64,000 nt of DNA from Ensifer adhaerens (GCF_002940685.1 NZ_PNFP01000004.1:310001-374000), one strand, 5' to 3'; counted from the first letter of the stretch, positions 27,127-36,347 are shown. A program made the numbers and translations. The notes: a model not told the origin generated them from the letters alone.

Positions 27127-27930
27127 ATGAGCGGGTTGTTTGCCGGCTTCTATTCCATCCTCTCCTGGATCGGATCGATCGTCGATCCATTCTGCGGCCC
27201 GGTCGGGGTCTTCACCTGGTTCGGACCGGGCACCCTGCTCGCCTGCGGCGACACCGGTTGGGGCGACGATATCGCCCATGGCTTCATCATTACCGCAAGC
27301 CTCGCCATCGCAACGCTGCCCGTGGGCCTGCTGATCGGCTTCTTCATCGCTCTCGGCAAGCAGTCCGAAGAGCGCACCGTGCGACTGGCCTCCAACATCT
27401 ACACGACGATCTTCCGCGGCCTGCCCGAACTGCTGACGCTCTTCATCGTTTATTACGGTCTGCAGATCCTCGTTCAACAGCTGCTGGCGTCGCTCGGCTA
27501 CGAGGGGCCGGTCGAGATCAATGCCTTCTTCGCCGGCATGATCGCACTCGGCGTCGTCTTCTCGGCCTATTGCTCGGAAGTGCTGCTTTCGGCGTTCAAG
27601 GCCATCCCGCATGGACAATACGAAGCCGGTGACGCCCTTGGCTTCCATCGCGGCCGGACCATGCGCCTTATCATTCTGCCGCAGCTCGTGCGTATCGCGC
27701 TTCCCGGTCTCGGCAATCTCTGGATGGCGCTGCTCAAGGACACCGCCCTCGTCTCAGTCGTCGGACTGACGGACATCCTGCGCCAGACCGGCATTGCCGC
27801 CCGCGTCACCAAGCAGGCTTTCGAGTTCTATGGCGTCGCCTGCGTGCTCTTCCTGATCCTCGCGATGATCTCGTCGATCGTCTTCTCTCACCTCGAACGT
27901 CGAACCAAACGTGCGGAGATGGGCCGATGA
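27127..27930 (+). CDS. Amino acid ABC transporter permease (HisQ-like)
   Basis: Inner-membrane subunit of 267 aa with about five helices. The ATPase-contact EAA loop is visible in the segment with AFKAIPHGQYEAGDALGF. The FRGLPELLTLFIVYYGLQ stretch is typical of the polar amino acid permease family. It follows the binding-protein gene by 170 bp and overlaps the next permease by ATGA. Confidence 0.93.
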   Translation: MSGLFAGFYSILSWIGSIVDPFCGPVGVFTWFGPGTLLACGDTGWGDDIAHGFIITASLAIATLPVGLLIGFFIALGKQSEERTVRLASNIYTTIFRGLPELLTLFIVYYGLQILVQQLLASLGYEGPVEINAFFAGMIALGVVFSAYCSEVLLSAFKAIPHGQYEAGDALGFHRGRTMRLIILPQLVRIALPGLGNLWMALLKDTALVSVVGLTDILRQTGIAARVTKQAFEFYGVACVLFLILAMISSIVFSHLERRTKRAEMGR

Positions 27931-28757
27931 GTGTCGTTGCAACGATGATCCCGCCGCAGGCGCCGCCACCGGTTCCGCCGAAGCCCTATACGCTCACCCG
28001 TTTCGTCGGCAGCGTCGCACTCGGCATCTGGCTGGCGCTCGCCGTCGGCATCTTCCTCACCGTCGTCGGCGGCTGGGACCCGGACAAGTTCGCCAAGTAC
28101 GGCCCGCGCTTCCTCAACGGTCTCGGCGTCACGCTGATGCTGGTGGGCCTTTCGATCGTCATGGGCGCCATCCTGTCCCTGCCGATTGCCTTTGCCCGCA
28201 TGTCGAAGAACAGGTTCCTGTCCTGGTTCGCCTATGCCTATGTCTATTTCTTCCGCGGCACGCCGCTGCTCGCGCAGCTCTTCCTGATCTACTACGGCCT
28301 GGGCAGTTTCCGCCCGCAGCTCGAAGCGATCGGCGTGTGGTGGTTCTTCCGCGACGCCTGGAACTGCGCGATCTTCGCCTTCACGCTCAACACGGCAGCC
28401 TACCAGGCAGAGATCCTGCGCGGCGCGATCGAGAGCGTGCCGCGAGGCCAGCGCGAAGGCGCGGCCGCACTCGGCCTGCCCGGGCGCGTCGCGTTCTGGA
28501 AGATCATCCTGCCGCAGGCGATGATCGTGGCGCTGCGCCCCTATGGCAACGAGATCATCCTGATGATCAAGGGCTCGGCGATCGTCGCGATCGTCACCGT
28601 CTTCGATCTCATGGGCGAAACCCGCTACGCCTTCTCCCGCACCTTCGACTTCCAGATGTATATCTGGGCCGCGCTTCTCTACCTCGTCATGGTCGAGATC
28701 CTGCGCAACATCTGGAGCCTGCTGGAAGCGCGGCTCACGCGCCATCTGAAGCGATAA
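27927..28757 (+). CDS. Amino acid ABC transporter permease (HisM-like)
   Basis: Second membrane subunit (276 aa). A proline-rich cytoplasmic N-terminus (IPPQAPPPVPPKPY) precedes the helices. FFRGTPLLAQLFLIYYGLG and the EAA loop ESVPRGQREGAAALGL mark the family. It overlaps the first permease by four bases. No ATPase gene follows; a terminator comes next, so the ATP-binding subunit must be encoded elsewhere. Confidence 0.93.
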   Translation: MSVVATMIPPQAPPPVPPKPYTLTRFVGSVALGIWLALAVGIFLTVVGGWDPDKFAKYGPRFLNGLGVTLMLVGLSIVMGAILSLPIAFARMSKNRFLSWFAYAYVYFFRGTPLLAQLFLIYYGLGSFRPQLEAIGVWWFFRDAWNCAIFAFTLNTAAYQAEILRGAIESVPRGQREGAAALGLPGRVAFWKIILPQAMIVALRPYGNEIILMIKGSAIVAIVTVFDLMGETRYAFSRTFDFQMYIWAALLYLVMVEILRNIWSLLEARLTRHLKR

Positions 28758-28777
28758 GCACGCGCCGTTCACGTCCG

Positions 28778-28820
28778 AAAGCTTGGCAGCACTCCCCAGG
28801 ATATGCTGCCAAGCTTTTGT
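28778..28820 (+). terminator. Terminator of the ABC importer operon
   Basis: Perfect hairpin of 13-14 bp (AAGCTTGGCAGCA and its complement), loop about 12 bases, followed by TTTTGTTATTT. It lies 20 bp after the last permease stop. Confidence 0.85.
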
Positions 28821-28921
28821 TATTTCACGAGAAAGTTTCACTTCGGGACAAATATTAGCCCTTGATTAATAAATCAGGCGTTTCATCATAGGGACCAACC
28901 TTTGCGAGAAGTGAGGTCCAC

Positions 28922-29188
28922 ATGACGAACGAGATGGAACTTCAGCTCAAGGGCTACGGACTGACGACGGCGCAGATCCTCTATCGCCTGCCCGACCACC
29001 CGGCCTTCCTGCAAACCTATATCTGGCAGCACTACGACATCGCCCCGGACTTTCCGGAGATGCGCAGTTTCCTGAAATTCTGGGAAGAGAAACTGGACGG
29101 CCCGCTGCATTCGGTGCGCTACGTCCACCGCAAGCTGATCTCGGCGACGGAATGGCGTGCACTGAAGGGCGAGTTCATACTGCATTGA
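28922..29188 (+). CDS. Usg family protein
   Basis: An 88-residue protein matching the Usg-like family of alphaproteobacteria (named for a gene upstream of trpF in Caulobacter): LKGYGLTTAQILYRLPDHP, LQTYIWQHYDIAPDFP, FLKFWEEKLDGPLHSVRY. The function is unknown. ATG 28922 is preceded by a GAGG element at suitable spacing. It appears monocistronic, with an AT-rich promoter-like region at 28840-28890. Confidence 0.88.
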   Translation: MTNEMELQLKGYGLTTAQILYRLPDHPAFLQTYIWQHYDIAPDFPEMRSFLKFWEEKLDGPLHSVRYVHRKLISATEWRALKGEFILH

Positions 29189-29291
29189 ACGATGGGGCAT
29201 AGCCTGCGCGTCTTGAGCAGCCACCGTCAGCCGATCAGCCTGTGTCAGCGTGACCCGTTAACGTCGGCAGCCGCAGCTGGCATGGCCAGCC

Positions 29292-30017
29292 TCAGACATG
29301 CACTTCCCCATGCGCGAGTTCCCCTTCGCGCGGCTCCTTGTGCAGCGAGCCATAGAGTACCAGCCCGTAAAACAGCGCGACAGCGATGATCACCGGCCAG
29401 CCGGGCACCGGACCGAGCGCCGCGTTCTGGGCGACATCGGCCCAGGAGCGCACATGGCCGAAAGGCTCGCCATTGGTAGAGATCTTCGGAGAGGAGATCT
29501 TCAGCGCCCAGGCAAGGAGCAGGATCAGGTACATCCAGCAATAGTTGCGCTGAAGCCGCCGGCAGACCGCCTCGCGGTAGCTCATCAGGAAGGCGGGCTT
29601 GCGCAGGCTCTTGGCGATGGAAGCGGCCCAGTTGAGGTTCGGCGTGCCGTCGGGGGCCAGGATCTGCGCGAAATATCCGCGCTCCAACTGGCGCACGCGG
29701 GCGCGATAGACATCGAAGAAGCGATAGCGCCGGGCCTCGATGAGGAGCAGCAGCGTAATCAGCAGCATGGCGAACAAAAGCACGCCATGATGCGACGACG
29801 GCGTCGACAGAGAGACCGAAAGCAAGGCCGCAACGACGGTGATCGCCCAGTTGGAGGTCCGGTCGATGCGATCGCGCCAGCCGGCCATGCGTCCCATTTC
29901 ACCGCGATAATAGTGCACCACCGCGTTGATCTGTTCCTGCGACGTCTGCGGCAAAGGCGGGCCTTTCGGCTCCTTGATCTCGGTGCTCAAGATCAGCGGC
30001 CCAAGCTCGGCGGACAT
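29292..30017 (-). CDS. DUF2270 membrane protein
   Basis: A 241-residue inner-membrane protein with an N-terminal cytoplasmic stretch and about four helices (for example HGVLLFAMLLITLLLLIEA and VPGWPVIIAVALFYGLVLYG). The segment VVHYYRGEMGRMAGWRDRID fits the DUF2270 family. The function is unknown. ATG 30017 is preferred to ATG 30023 because GGGAGG is only one or two bases from the latter but about seven from the former. Confidence 0.82.
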   Translation of the reverse strand: MSAELGPLILSTEIKEPKGPPLPQTSQEQINAVVHYYRGEMGRMAGWRDRIDRTSNWAITVVAALLSVSLSTPSSHHGVLLFAMLLITLLLLIEARRYRFFDVYRARVRQLERGYFAQILAPDGTPNLNWAASIAKSLRKPAFLMSYREAVCRRLQRNYCWMYLILLLAWALKISSPKISTNGEPFGHVRSWADVAQNAALGPVPGWPVIIAVALFYGLVLYGSLHKEPREGELAHGEVHV

Positions 30018-30200
30018 CGGCATTCCTCCCGTCTTTTCTTATGCTTATGATCATGACTCCTTTCCGCCCGCCGATAAATCCCGACAGCGCCGCGTCGCGG
30101 CGTTTTTCGGCGTTGGAACCGCGTTTTGCTGCCGGCTTTGGCCAGGGGGCGGGCGCGGGAGGCGATTGCCAAAACGGGTCCGCGGACGTATGAAGCGCCC

Positions 30201-31028
30201 ATGACCCAAAAGAGCACGAAAATCGACGAGGAAGCGCTGGCGGAAGCCTATAACCGCGCCCTCTCCCTGGAAAAGTCCGGCAAACTCGACGCGGCGGCGC
30301 AAGCCTATCACGAGGTGCTGGCGCTCGATCCGGAAGACCACGGCGGTGCTGCGGTGCGGCTGGCCTCGATGGGACGCGGCGAGACGCCGGTGAAGGCGCC
30401 CGATGCCTATGTCGCTACCCTCTTCGACCAGCACGCCGAAGTCTTCGACAACGTGCTCGTCGACCAGCTCGGCTACTGCGTGCCGCTTCTCGTGCGCCAG
30501 CGGCTACAGGCGCTCGAACTCGGCCCCTTCGATCGCGTGCTCGATCTCGGCTGCGGCACGGGCCTGACCGGCGGGGCGCTCCGCGACATGGCGGAAGACA
30601 TCACCGGCGTCGATCTCTCGGAAAACATGGTCGAGATCGCCCATGAGAAGGACCTCTACGAAACGCTCTACGTCGCCGAAGCCGTCGACTTTCTCGACGA
30701 CAACGACGACGCGCCCTTCGATCTGATCGTCGCCACCGACGTGCTGCCCTACATGGGCGCGCTCGAGGCACTGTTCTTCGGCGCCGTCGACAATCTGGTT
30801 CCCGGAGGATTGCTGATCTTCTCCAGCGAGACCTTGCCGGCAGAAAGCTTCGCCGGACGCGATTTCATGGTCGGCCCGCATCAGCGCTTTGCCCACGCCG
30901 AAAGCTACCTGCGCGACCGGCTTGCGGCCACCGGCTTCGAGATCGTCGAGGTCGGCGACATCACAGTGCGCCTGGAAGAGGGCGAACCAATCGCCGGCCA
31001 TCTGGTGGTCGCCCGCTTCAAGCCCTGA
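30201..31028 (+). CDS. TPR-containing SAM-dependent methyltransferase
   Basis: A 275-residue protein. A short N-terminal TPR-like helix pair (YNRALSLEKSGKLDAAAQAY) precedes a class I methyltransferase domain with motif I VLDLGCGTGLTGG, acidic motif ITGVDLSENM, and DLIVATDVLPYMG. The substrate is unknown; the family includes rhizobial TPR-methyltransferases near metabolic genes. ATG 30201 begins the conserved helix region; upstream in-frame codons look non-coding. It is followed by a strong terminator. Confidence 0.88.
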   Translation: MTQKSTKIDEEALAEAYNRALSLEKSGKLDAAAQAYHEVLALDPEDHGGAAVRLASMGRGETPVKAPDAYVATLFDQHAEVFDNVLVDQLGYCVPLLVRQRLQALELGPFDRVLDLGCGTGLTGGALRDMAEDITGVDLSENMVEIAHEKDLYETLYVAEAVDFLDDNDDAPFDLIVATDVLPYMGALEALFFGAVDNLVPGGLLIFSSETLPAESFAGRDFMVGPHQRFAHAESYLRDRLAATGFEIVEVGDITVRLEEGEPIAGHLVVARFKP

Positions 31029-31051
31029 TCAGACCCGGATAGCATCATGAA

Positions 31052-31085
31052 AAGGGAGCATCGCACGATGCTCCCTTCTCTCTTT
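31052..31085 (+). terminator. Terminator after the methyltransferase gene
   Basis: Perfect 12-bp arms (AAGGGAGCATCG and complement) with a 2-base loop, followed by TCTCTCTTTT. It lies 24 bp past the stop and ends before the dehydrogenase gene's ribosome binding site. Confidence 0.85.
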
Positions 31086-31140
31086 TCCGTGCGCCCGCCA
31101 TCAGTTACACCAGAGCGAAAGCAATGGGAGCATACTGAAA

Positions 31141-32010
31141 ATGGCAAAGGTCGCATTCATTGGTCTCGGCGTGATGGGATATCCCATGGCCGGCCACCTC
31201 AAGGTCCGCGGCGGACACGAACTCACGGTCTATAACCGCACCTTCGCCAAGGCCGAGAAATGGGCGGCCGAATTCGGCGGCCGCGTAGCGCGCACGCCGG
31301 CCGAGGCCTCCGACGGCGCCGATTTCGTCTTTTCCTGCGTCGGCAATGACGACGACCTGCGCTCGGTCACGACGGGCAAGGATGGCGCCTTCGAAAGGCT
31401 TGGCGCCAACGCGGTCTTCATCGACAACACCACCGCGTCGGCCGAAGTCGCCCGCGAGCTCTATGAGGCCGCGAAGGCGCGCAACGCCCACTTCATCGAC
31501 GCCCCCGTCTCCGGCGGCCAGGCGGGTGCTGAAAACGGCGTTTTGACCGTGATGTGCGGCGGCGACGAGGCCGCCTTCGATCGCGCCAAGCCGGTCATCG
31601 AGGGGTTTGCGCGCATGGTCGGCCTGATGGGTCCGGCCGGTGCCGGCCAGATCACCAAGATGATCAACCAGATCTGCATCGCCGGTCTCGTCCAGGGGCT
31701 CGCCGAAGGCATTCATTTCGGCAAGAAGGCGGGCCTCGACATCGAGAAGGTGGTCGACGTCATCTCCAAGGGTGCTGCGGGCTCCTGGCAGATGGAAAAC
31801 CGCCACAAGACGATGAACGCCGGCAAGTACGATTTCGGCTTTGCCGTCGACTGGATGCGCAAGGACCTCGACATCGTGCTCGCCGAGGCCCGCCGCAACG
31901 GCGCCAAGCTGCCGGTAACTGCCCTCGTCGACCAGTTCTACGGCGATGTCCAGGAAATGGGCGGCAATCGCTGGGACACGTCCTCGCTGCTCGCCCGCCT
32001 CGAAAAGTGA
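31141..32010 (+). CDS. Beta-hydroxyacid dehydrogenase (3-hydroxyisobutyrate dehydrogenase family)
   Basis: NAD(P)-dependent oxidoreductase, 289 aa. The Rossmann start VAFIGLGVMGYPMAGHL, the substrate motif DAPVSGGQAGAENG, and the catalytic Lys in GAGQITKMINQ are intact. It could act on 3-hydroxyisobutyrate, tartronate semialdehyde or a related beta-hydroxyacid; the sequence does not decide. It overlaps the next gene by four bases (GTGA), so the two are coupled. Confidence 0.9.
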   Translation: MAKVAFIGLGVMGYPMAGHLKVRGGHELTVYNRTFAKAEKWAAEFGGRVARTPAEASDGADFVFSCVGNDDDLRSVTTGKDGAFERLGANAVFIDNTTASAEVARELYEAAKARNAHFIDAPVSGGQAGAENGVLTVMCGGDEAAFDRAKPVIEGFARMVGLMGPAGAGQITKMINQICIAGLVQGLAEGIHFGKKAGLDIEKVVDVISKGAAGSWQMENRHKTMNAGKYDFGFAVDWMRKDLDIVLAEARRNGAKLPVTALVDQFYGDVQEMGGNRWDTSSLLARLEK

Positions 32011-32708
32011 GCCTCGCCCCCTCCTCGACCGCAGACGAGATCATCGCTCATCTGCGGTCTCTCGGGTCTGAAGACAATCTCGCCGGCATGGCACGTTTCG
32101 GCATCGTCACCGACACCGCCATCGGACTTTCCAATGTCGAATTGCACAAGATCACCCGGCTGGTGAAGACCGACCACCGCCGGGCCCGTGAACTCTGGCA
32201 ATCCGGCATACGCGAAGCGCGCATTCTTGCCGCCTTTACCGCCGATCCAAAGGCTCTGACGCTGGACGAGGCGCGCCGTTGGGCCGACGATTGCAATTCC
32301 TGGGAGGTCGTCGATACCGTTGCCGACCTTTTCGTCACCGCCCGCTTCGAGCGCGACCTGATCCCGGAATTTGCGGCCGACGAACGCGAATTCGTCCGCC
32401 GCATCGCCTTTGCGATGATCGCGACGGCGGCAGTTCATCTGAAGAAGGAGCCGGACTCCGCGCTCATCGCCTGGCTGCCGCTGATCGAGCGGCATTCGAT
32501 CGATGGGCGCAACTTCGTCAAGAAGGCGGTCAACTGGGCGCTCAGGCAGATCGGCAAGCGCAACGCTTCATGCCATGGCCCGGCGCTGGCGCTCGCAGAA
32601 CGCCTGGCCGAAAGCACAAACCGCGCCGCCCGCTGGACGGGCAAGGACGCGGTTCGCGAGTTGACGAGCGAAAAGGTGCGCGTGCGGCTGGGCCTGACCG
32701 AGGGCTGA
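32007..32708 (+). CDS. DNA alkylation repair protein (AlkD-like HEAT-repeat family)
   Basis: A 233-residue all-helical protein of the AlkD/AlkC-like superfamily. The family motif region is CNSWEVVDTVADLF, with further HEAT helices (EFVRRIAFAMIATAAVH, GRNFVKKAVNWALRQIG). AlkD removes alkylated bases, but many relatives are uncharacterised. The start is GTG 32007, overlapping the dehydrogenase stop; no earlier in-frame start lies within a conserved region. Confidence 0.88.
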   Translation: MSLAPSSTADEIIAHLRSLGSEDNLAGMARFGIVTDTAIGLSNVELHKITRLVKTDHRRARELWQSGIREARILAAFTADPKALTLDEARRWADDCNSWEVVDTVADLFVTARFERDLIPEFAADEREFVRRIAFAMIATAAVHLKKEPDSALIAWLPLIERHSIDGRNFVKKAVNWALRQIGKRNASCHGPALALAERLAESTNRAARWTGKDAVRELTSEKVRVRLGLTEG

Positions 32709-32727
32709 GCCCCTCGCCGCAGGCGTC

Positions 32728-33216
32728 TCAATCCTCGGCGGATTTCGCCTGGTCGATGACCATGTAGTCGAGCGGCAGCTCGGTCGTGTACTTGATCTGC
32801 TCCATGGCGAAGGCCGAGGAAACGTCGCGGATCTCGATCTTGGCGATCATGCGCTTGTAGAACGCGTCATAGGCGGCGATGTCGGGCACGACCACGCGCA
32901 GCAGATAGTCGACGTCGCCGCTCATGCGGTAGAATTCGACCACTTCGGGAAATTCGGAAACGACCTCGGAGAACCGGCGAAGCCACTCGATCGAGTGGGA
33001 ATTGGTGCGGATCGACACGAACACGGTAACCTTGGTGTTGATCTTCACCGGATCGAGCAGCGCGACGCGGCGGCGGATGACGCCGTCCTCTTCCATCTTC
33101 TGGATGCGCCGCCAGCACGGCGTGGTCGAAAGTCCCACCTTCTTGGCAAGGTCGGCGACGGCCAGCGTGGAATCCTCCTGCAGCAGGCGCAGGATTTTGC
33201 GGTCTAGGCGATCCAT
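32728..33216 (-). CDS. Lrp/AsnC family transcriptional regulator
   Basis: A 162-residue regulator. The N-terminal helix-turn-helix (LDRKILRLLQEDSTLAVADL, then KKVGLSTTPCWRRIQKMEEDG) is followed by the RAM ligand and oligomerisation domain (KVTVFVSIRTNSH, FYRMSGDVDYLLRVVVPD). The effector is usually an amino acid. ATG 33216 has GAGAGGGA upstream; the longer frame beyond it is chance. Convergent with the AlkD-like gene. Its targets are unknown. Confidence 0.93.
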   Translation of the reverse strand: MDRLDRKILRLLQEDSTLAVADLAKKVGLSTTPCWRRIQKMEEDGVIRRRVALLDPVKINTKVTVFVSIRTNSHSIEWLRRFSEVVSEFPEVVEFYRMSGDVDYLLRVVVPDIAAYDAFYKRMIAKIEIRDVSSAFAMEQIKYTTELPLDYMVIDQAKSAED

Positions 33217-33281
33217 AAGAGTCCCTCTCGAATTATTTTTCCCTCTATAACGCGAATTTGGTGAAGATAAAGAAAATTGTT

Positions 33282-33920
33282 TCAGTTCGTTAGAATAGAC
33301 ACGCGCTCGCGCAGGAATGGCAGCACGTCCGCTTCGAACCAGGGATTGCGCTTCAGCCAGCCGGTGTTGCGCCAACTCGGATGGGGCAGAGACAGAATGG
33401 CGGGGACTGCGTTGCGCATCGCGTAGCGCCGCCAATCCTTCACGGTCTCGGTCATCGACTTCGGGCAATCCCGACCGATATGCCAGCGCTGCGCATAGTG
33501 ACCGATCGCGAGCACCAGCTCGACCTGTGGCATCTGATCCATCACGCGCTGCCGCCAGAGAGGCGCGCATTCGCGCCGCGGCGGCAGGTCGCTGCCATGC
33601 GCGTCATAGCCGGGAAAGCAGAACCCCATCGGCACGATCGCGAAATGTTCCGGATCGTAGAAGGTCGCGCGGTCGACTTCCAGCCATTGCCTGAGCCGGT
33701 CGCCGGAGGCGTCGTTGAACGGCAGACCGCTGTCATGAACGCGAAGCCCCGGCGCCTGCCCGGCGATCAGGATGCGTGCGGTCGTCGAGATCACCGCGAC
33801 CGGCCGAGGTTCATGCGGCAGCCGGTCGTCGTCGCCGCGCAGCGGGTTGTCGCGACAGAGGCGGCAGGCGGCGATTTCGGCTCTCAGCCGTTCGAGTTCA
33901 GGAATACGGTCCTCAGGCAT
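33282..33920 (-). CDS. Uracil-DNA glycosylase family protein
   Basis: A 212-residue member of the UDG superfamily. Motif A is GQAPGLRVHDSGLPF and the C-terminal intercalation-loop motif is LPHPSWRN. An N-terminal CRLC pair plus further Cys residues (GFCFPG, RREC) suggest an iron-sulfur cluster as in family 4/5 enzymes. It probably removes uracil or another damaged base, though some relatives bind uracil covalently or are untested. Its start overlaps the end of the upstream nuclease gene by 8 bp, so the two form an operon. Confidence 0.85.
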   Translation of the reverse strand: MPEDRIPELERLRAEIAACRLCRDNPLRGDDDRLPHEPRPVAVISTTARILIAGQAPGLRVHDSGLPFNDASGDRLRQWLEVDRATFYDPEHFAIVPMGFCFPGYDAHGSDLPPRRECAPLWRQRVMDQMPQVELVLAIGHYAQRWHIGRDCPKSMTETVKDWRRYAMRNAVPAILSLPHPSWRNTGWLKRNPWFEADVLPFLRERVSILTN

Positions 33921-34611
33921 CGGCGATACCGGAAACGAGCGCGGTCAGACGCTCGAGCAGCCAGCCGCGGATCGCCGCCAGCCAGCCATCGATCAGGTGC
34001 GGCTCCTCGACCGGATGGCCGTTCGTCCGGCGCCACTCCTGCGGCTTGACGAACTGGCCCGCCCAGAGCCCACGCTTCTCCTTTTCGGCCCTTGCCTCTT
34101 CGGCCTCGTAGCGGCCGTAGCTGACTGCATAACCGGAAAGCACCATTTCGCGCCCCACATCGCGACTGGCGGCATCACAGACACCGAGTTCGCGGCCGTA
34201 TTTGTCACGACCATGAAAACGACAACGCACATCGCCGGCCGTTACGAGCGCCTTCAGCCGGTCGCGCGCCTCGCGCCCGCAGTCCCACGGGGCGCCGTCA
34301 CGCTTGCAGGTCTGGCCAAGCTCCGGCGCGTCGATGCCCTCGATGCGGACGCGCTTGCCGTCGATCCGCAGGCTGTCGCCGTCGCTTGCAATGGCCGCGC
34401 CACGGGCTTCCCCGGTTGGCGACCTCTCGCCCACGGGCAACCGGTCGGCAAAATAGGCACCGATCGCGAGCAGCAACAGAATGGCCCATCCCCCGGCCAT
34501 GCCGCCGCGGCCGCCGGGCCGCGTGCCACCCTGCGTCCTGCCGCTGCCCCTCGGCTGCCGATATGTCGTCCGTCCGAATTTCACGTCTGTCCCAACCTTG
34601 ATTGTCTGCAC
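33913..34611 (-). CDS. Thermonuclease (SNase-like) protein, membrane anchored
   Basis: A 232-residue protein with a Gly/Arg-rich N-terminus, one membrane helix (GGWAILLLLAIGAYFADRL, about 40-58) and an SNase domain outside the membrane. Catalytic-type residues are visible in DGDSLRIDGKRVRIEGIDAPE and YGRELGVC. It probably degrades nucleic acids in the periplasm or at the membrane. ATG 34611 is the first in frame. It is upstream of and overlaps the glycosylase gene. Confidence 0.87.
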   Translation of the reverse strand: MQTIKVGTDVKFGRTTYRQPRGSGRTQGGTRPGGRGGMAGGWAILLLLAIGAYFADRLPVGERSPTGEARGAAIASDGDSLRIDGKRVRIEGIDAPELGQTCKRDGAPWDCGREARDRLKALVTAGDVRCRFHGRDKYGRELGVCDAASRDVGREMVLSGYAVSYGRYEAEEARAEKEKRGLWAGQFVKPQEWRRTNGHPVEEPHLIDGWLAAIRGWLLERLTALVSGIADA

Positions 34612-34802
34612 GACTGCCTCGCAGATCGGCGCGTCATAAACATGGTCGATTCCAAAAGATTAGAGAAGGAACTTCAGATGCCGCACGATCTGTCGCGACC
34701 TTGGACACGGCGGCGCCACAATGGTTGTCGAATCCTTCACACACCGCAGCAACTTCTTAAGGATTGCTCACTAGACTGCAACGCAATCGCAACCCGTCGC
34801 AT

Positions 34803-36344
34803 ATGAGCATGAGTATCGCTGCCAGCACATCGACCGATAAGATTATCGTCGACAAATCGAGGAGCCATCGAAACAAGGCTGTTTCGAGGACGGTCCGTGC
34901 CACGCGCGAACGGCTGCAAACTGGCTCGTCGGTGCCCTCGGGCTTCGAGCGCGAGATGCTCAATCACTACATCGACAGTGCTCTGCATGGCGCAATCGCC
35001 ATCCCGGTGCTCGTCACGCTGATTGCGGCGGTCGCCATCTACCTCTCCGGCGAACTCGGCTTCATCCTCTGGGCGGTCATGACCCTGTCGGCCCATGCCG
35101 TCACGCTCTTCCTCGCCCGCAAGGCTCGCCGGGAGGACATGAGCGCCGAGAAGGTTCCGGTCTGGCGGCGCCGCTTCCTGCTCGGGCAGGTGCTGATGGG
35201 TCTCTGCTGGGCGACCTTCGTGGCGCAGGATTGCACGAGCTGCGGCAATGTGCGCTTCGGGTTCTTCGAAGGCACGGTGCTGCTCGTCGCCCTTGCCGCG
35301 ACCGCCATGGGCACGTTCCTGCTGCGCAATGCGCTGCTCTACACCTTCGCTCCGGTCGTGGCGGCGCTCGCCTTCGCATCGCTCACCACAGGCGACCCGA
35401 TCTATGTCGGGCTCACCGGCGTCATCTCGCTGTCGCTGCTCTTCCTGGTGCTGATGACCGACCGCATGAACCGCGCAAGCGTGCATATTCTCTCCGTCCA
35501 GTCGGAGAAGGACGACCTGATCGCGGAGCTCGAGGTCGCAAAGTCGATGTCGGACGAGGCCCGCCGGCGCGCCGAGGAGGCCAACCTCGCAAAGTCGCGC
35601 TTCCTGGCATCGATGTCGCACGAGCTACGCACGCCGCTGAACGCCATTCTCGGTTTCTCCGAGGTGATGTCGACCGAGGTTCTGGGCCCGCTCAGCAACC
35701 CGACCTACAAGGAATACACCAACGACATCCACCGCTCGGGCGAGCACCTGCTCAATCTCATCAACGAGATCCTCGACCTCTCGCGCATCGAGGCGGGCCG
35801 TTACGACCTCAACGAGGATGCCGTCAGCCTCGTCGACATCGCCGAGGATTGCACAGGCATGGTGCAGCTGAAGGCTCGCGCCAAGAACATCACGATCCAC
35901 CAGCAGTTCGAGCACGGCATGCCCTCGGTCTGGGTCGACGAAAAATCGATGCGCCAGGTCATTCTCAATCTGCTGTCGAATGCGGTGAAGTTCACCAATA
36001 CCGGCGGCGAAGTCACCTTCAAGGTCGGCTGGACAGCGGGTGGCGGCCAGTACCTCTCGATCAAGGACAACGGCCCCGGCATTCCCGAGGAAGAGATCCC
36101 GATCGTGCTTTCGGCCTTCGGCCAGGGCTCGATTGCCATCAAGAGCGCCGAACAGGGCACCGGTCTCGGCCTGCCGATCGTCCAGGCCATTCTCGCCAAG
36201 CACAATGGCGAATTCATCCTGCGCTCCAAGCTGCGCGAAGGCACGGAGGCGATCGCCATCCTGCCGGCCCGCCGCGTGCTCGAAAGCTTGCCGGCGATCG
36301 AGGATGTCGCAGCGCCCGTTCGCCGCCGCAAGAGTTTTGCCTGA
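34803..36344 (+). CDS. Membrane-bound sensor histidine kinase
   Basis: A 513-residue kinase. A cytoplasmic N-terminus is followed by about five or six membrane helices (roughly 60-220, for example AIAIPVLVTLIAAVAIYL), a coiled coil, and the HisKA domain with FLASMSHELRTPLNAILGFSE. The ATPase domain has NLLSNAVKFT, DNGPGIPEEE and GTGLGLPI. The sequence style recalls the DivJ/PleC/PdhS kinases that signal to DivK in rhizobia, but no response regulator is adjacent and this is only an inference. ATG 34803 or ATG 34809 could be used. Confidence 0.9.
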   Translation: MSMSIAASTSTDKIIVDKSRSHRNKAVSRTVRATRERLQTGSSVPSGFEREMLNHYIDSALHGAIAIPVLVTLIAAVAIYLSGELGFILWAVMTLSAHAVTLFLARKARREDMSAEKVPVWRRRFLLGQVLMGLCWATFVAQDCTSCGNVRFGFFEGTVLLVALAATAMGTFLLRNALLYTFAPVVAALAFASLTTGDPIYVGLTGVISLSLLFLVLMTDRMNRASVHILSVQSEKDDLIAELEVAKSMSDEARRRAEEANLAKSRFLASMSHELRTPLNAILGFSEVMSTEVLGPLSNPTYKEYTNDIHRSGEHLLNLINEILDLSRIEAGRYDLNEDAVSLVDIAEDCTGMVQLKARAKNITIHQQFEHGMPSVWVDEKSMRQVILNLLSNAVKFTNTGGEVTFKVGWTAGGGQYLSIKDNGPGIPEEEIPIVLSAFGQGSIAIKSAEQGTGLGLPIVQAILAKHNGEFILRSKLREGTEAIAILPARRVLESLPAIEDVAAPVRRRKSFA

Positions 36345-36347
36345 TCC

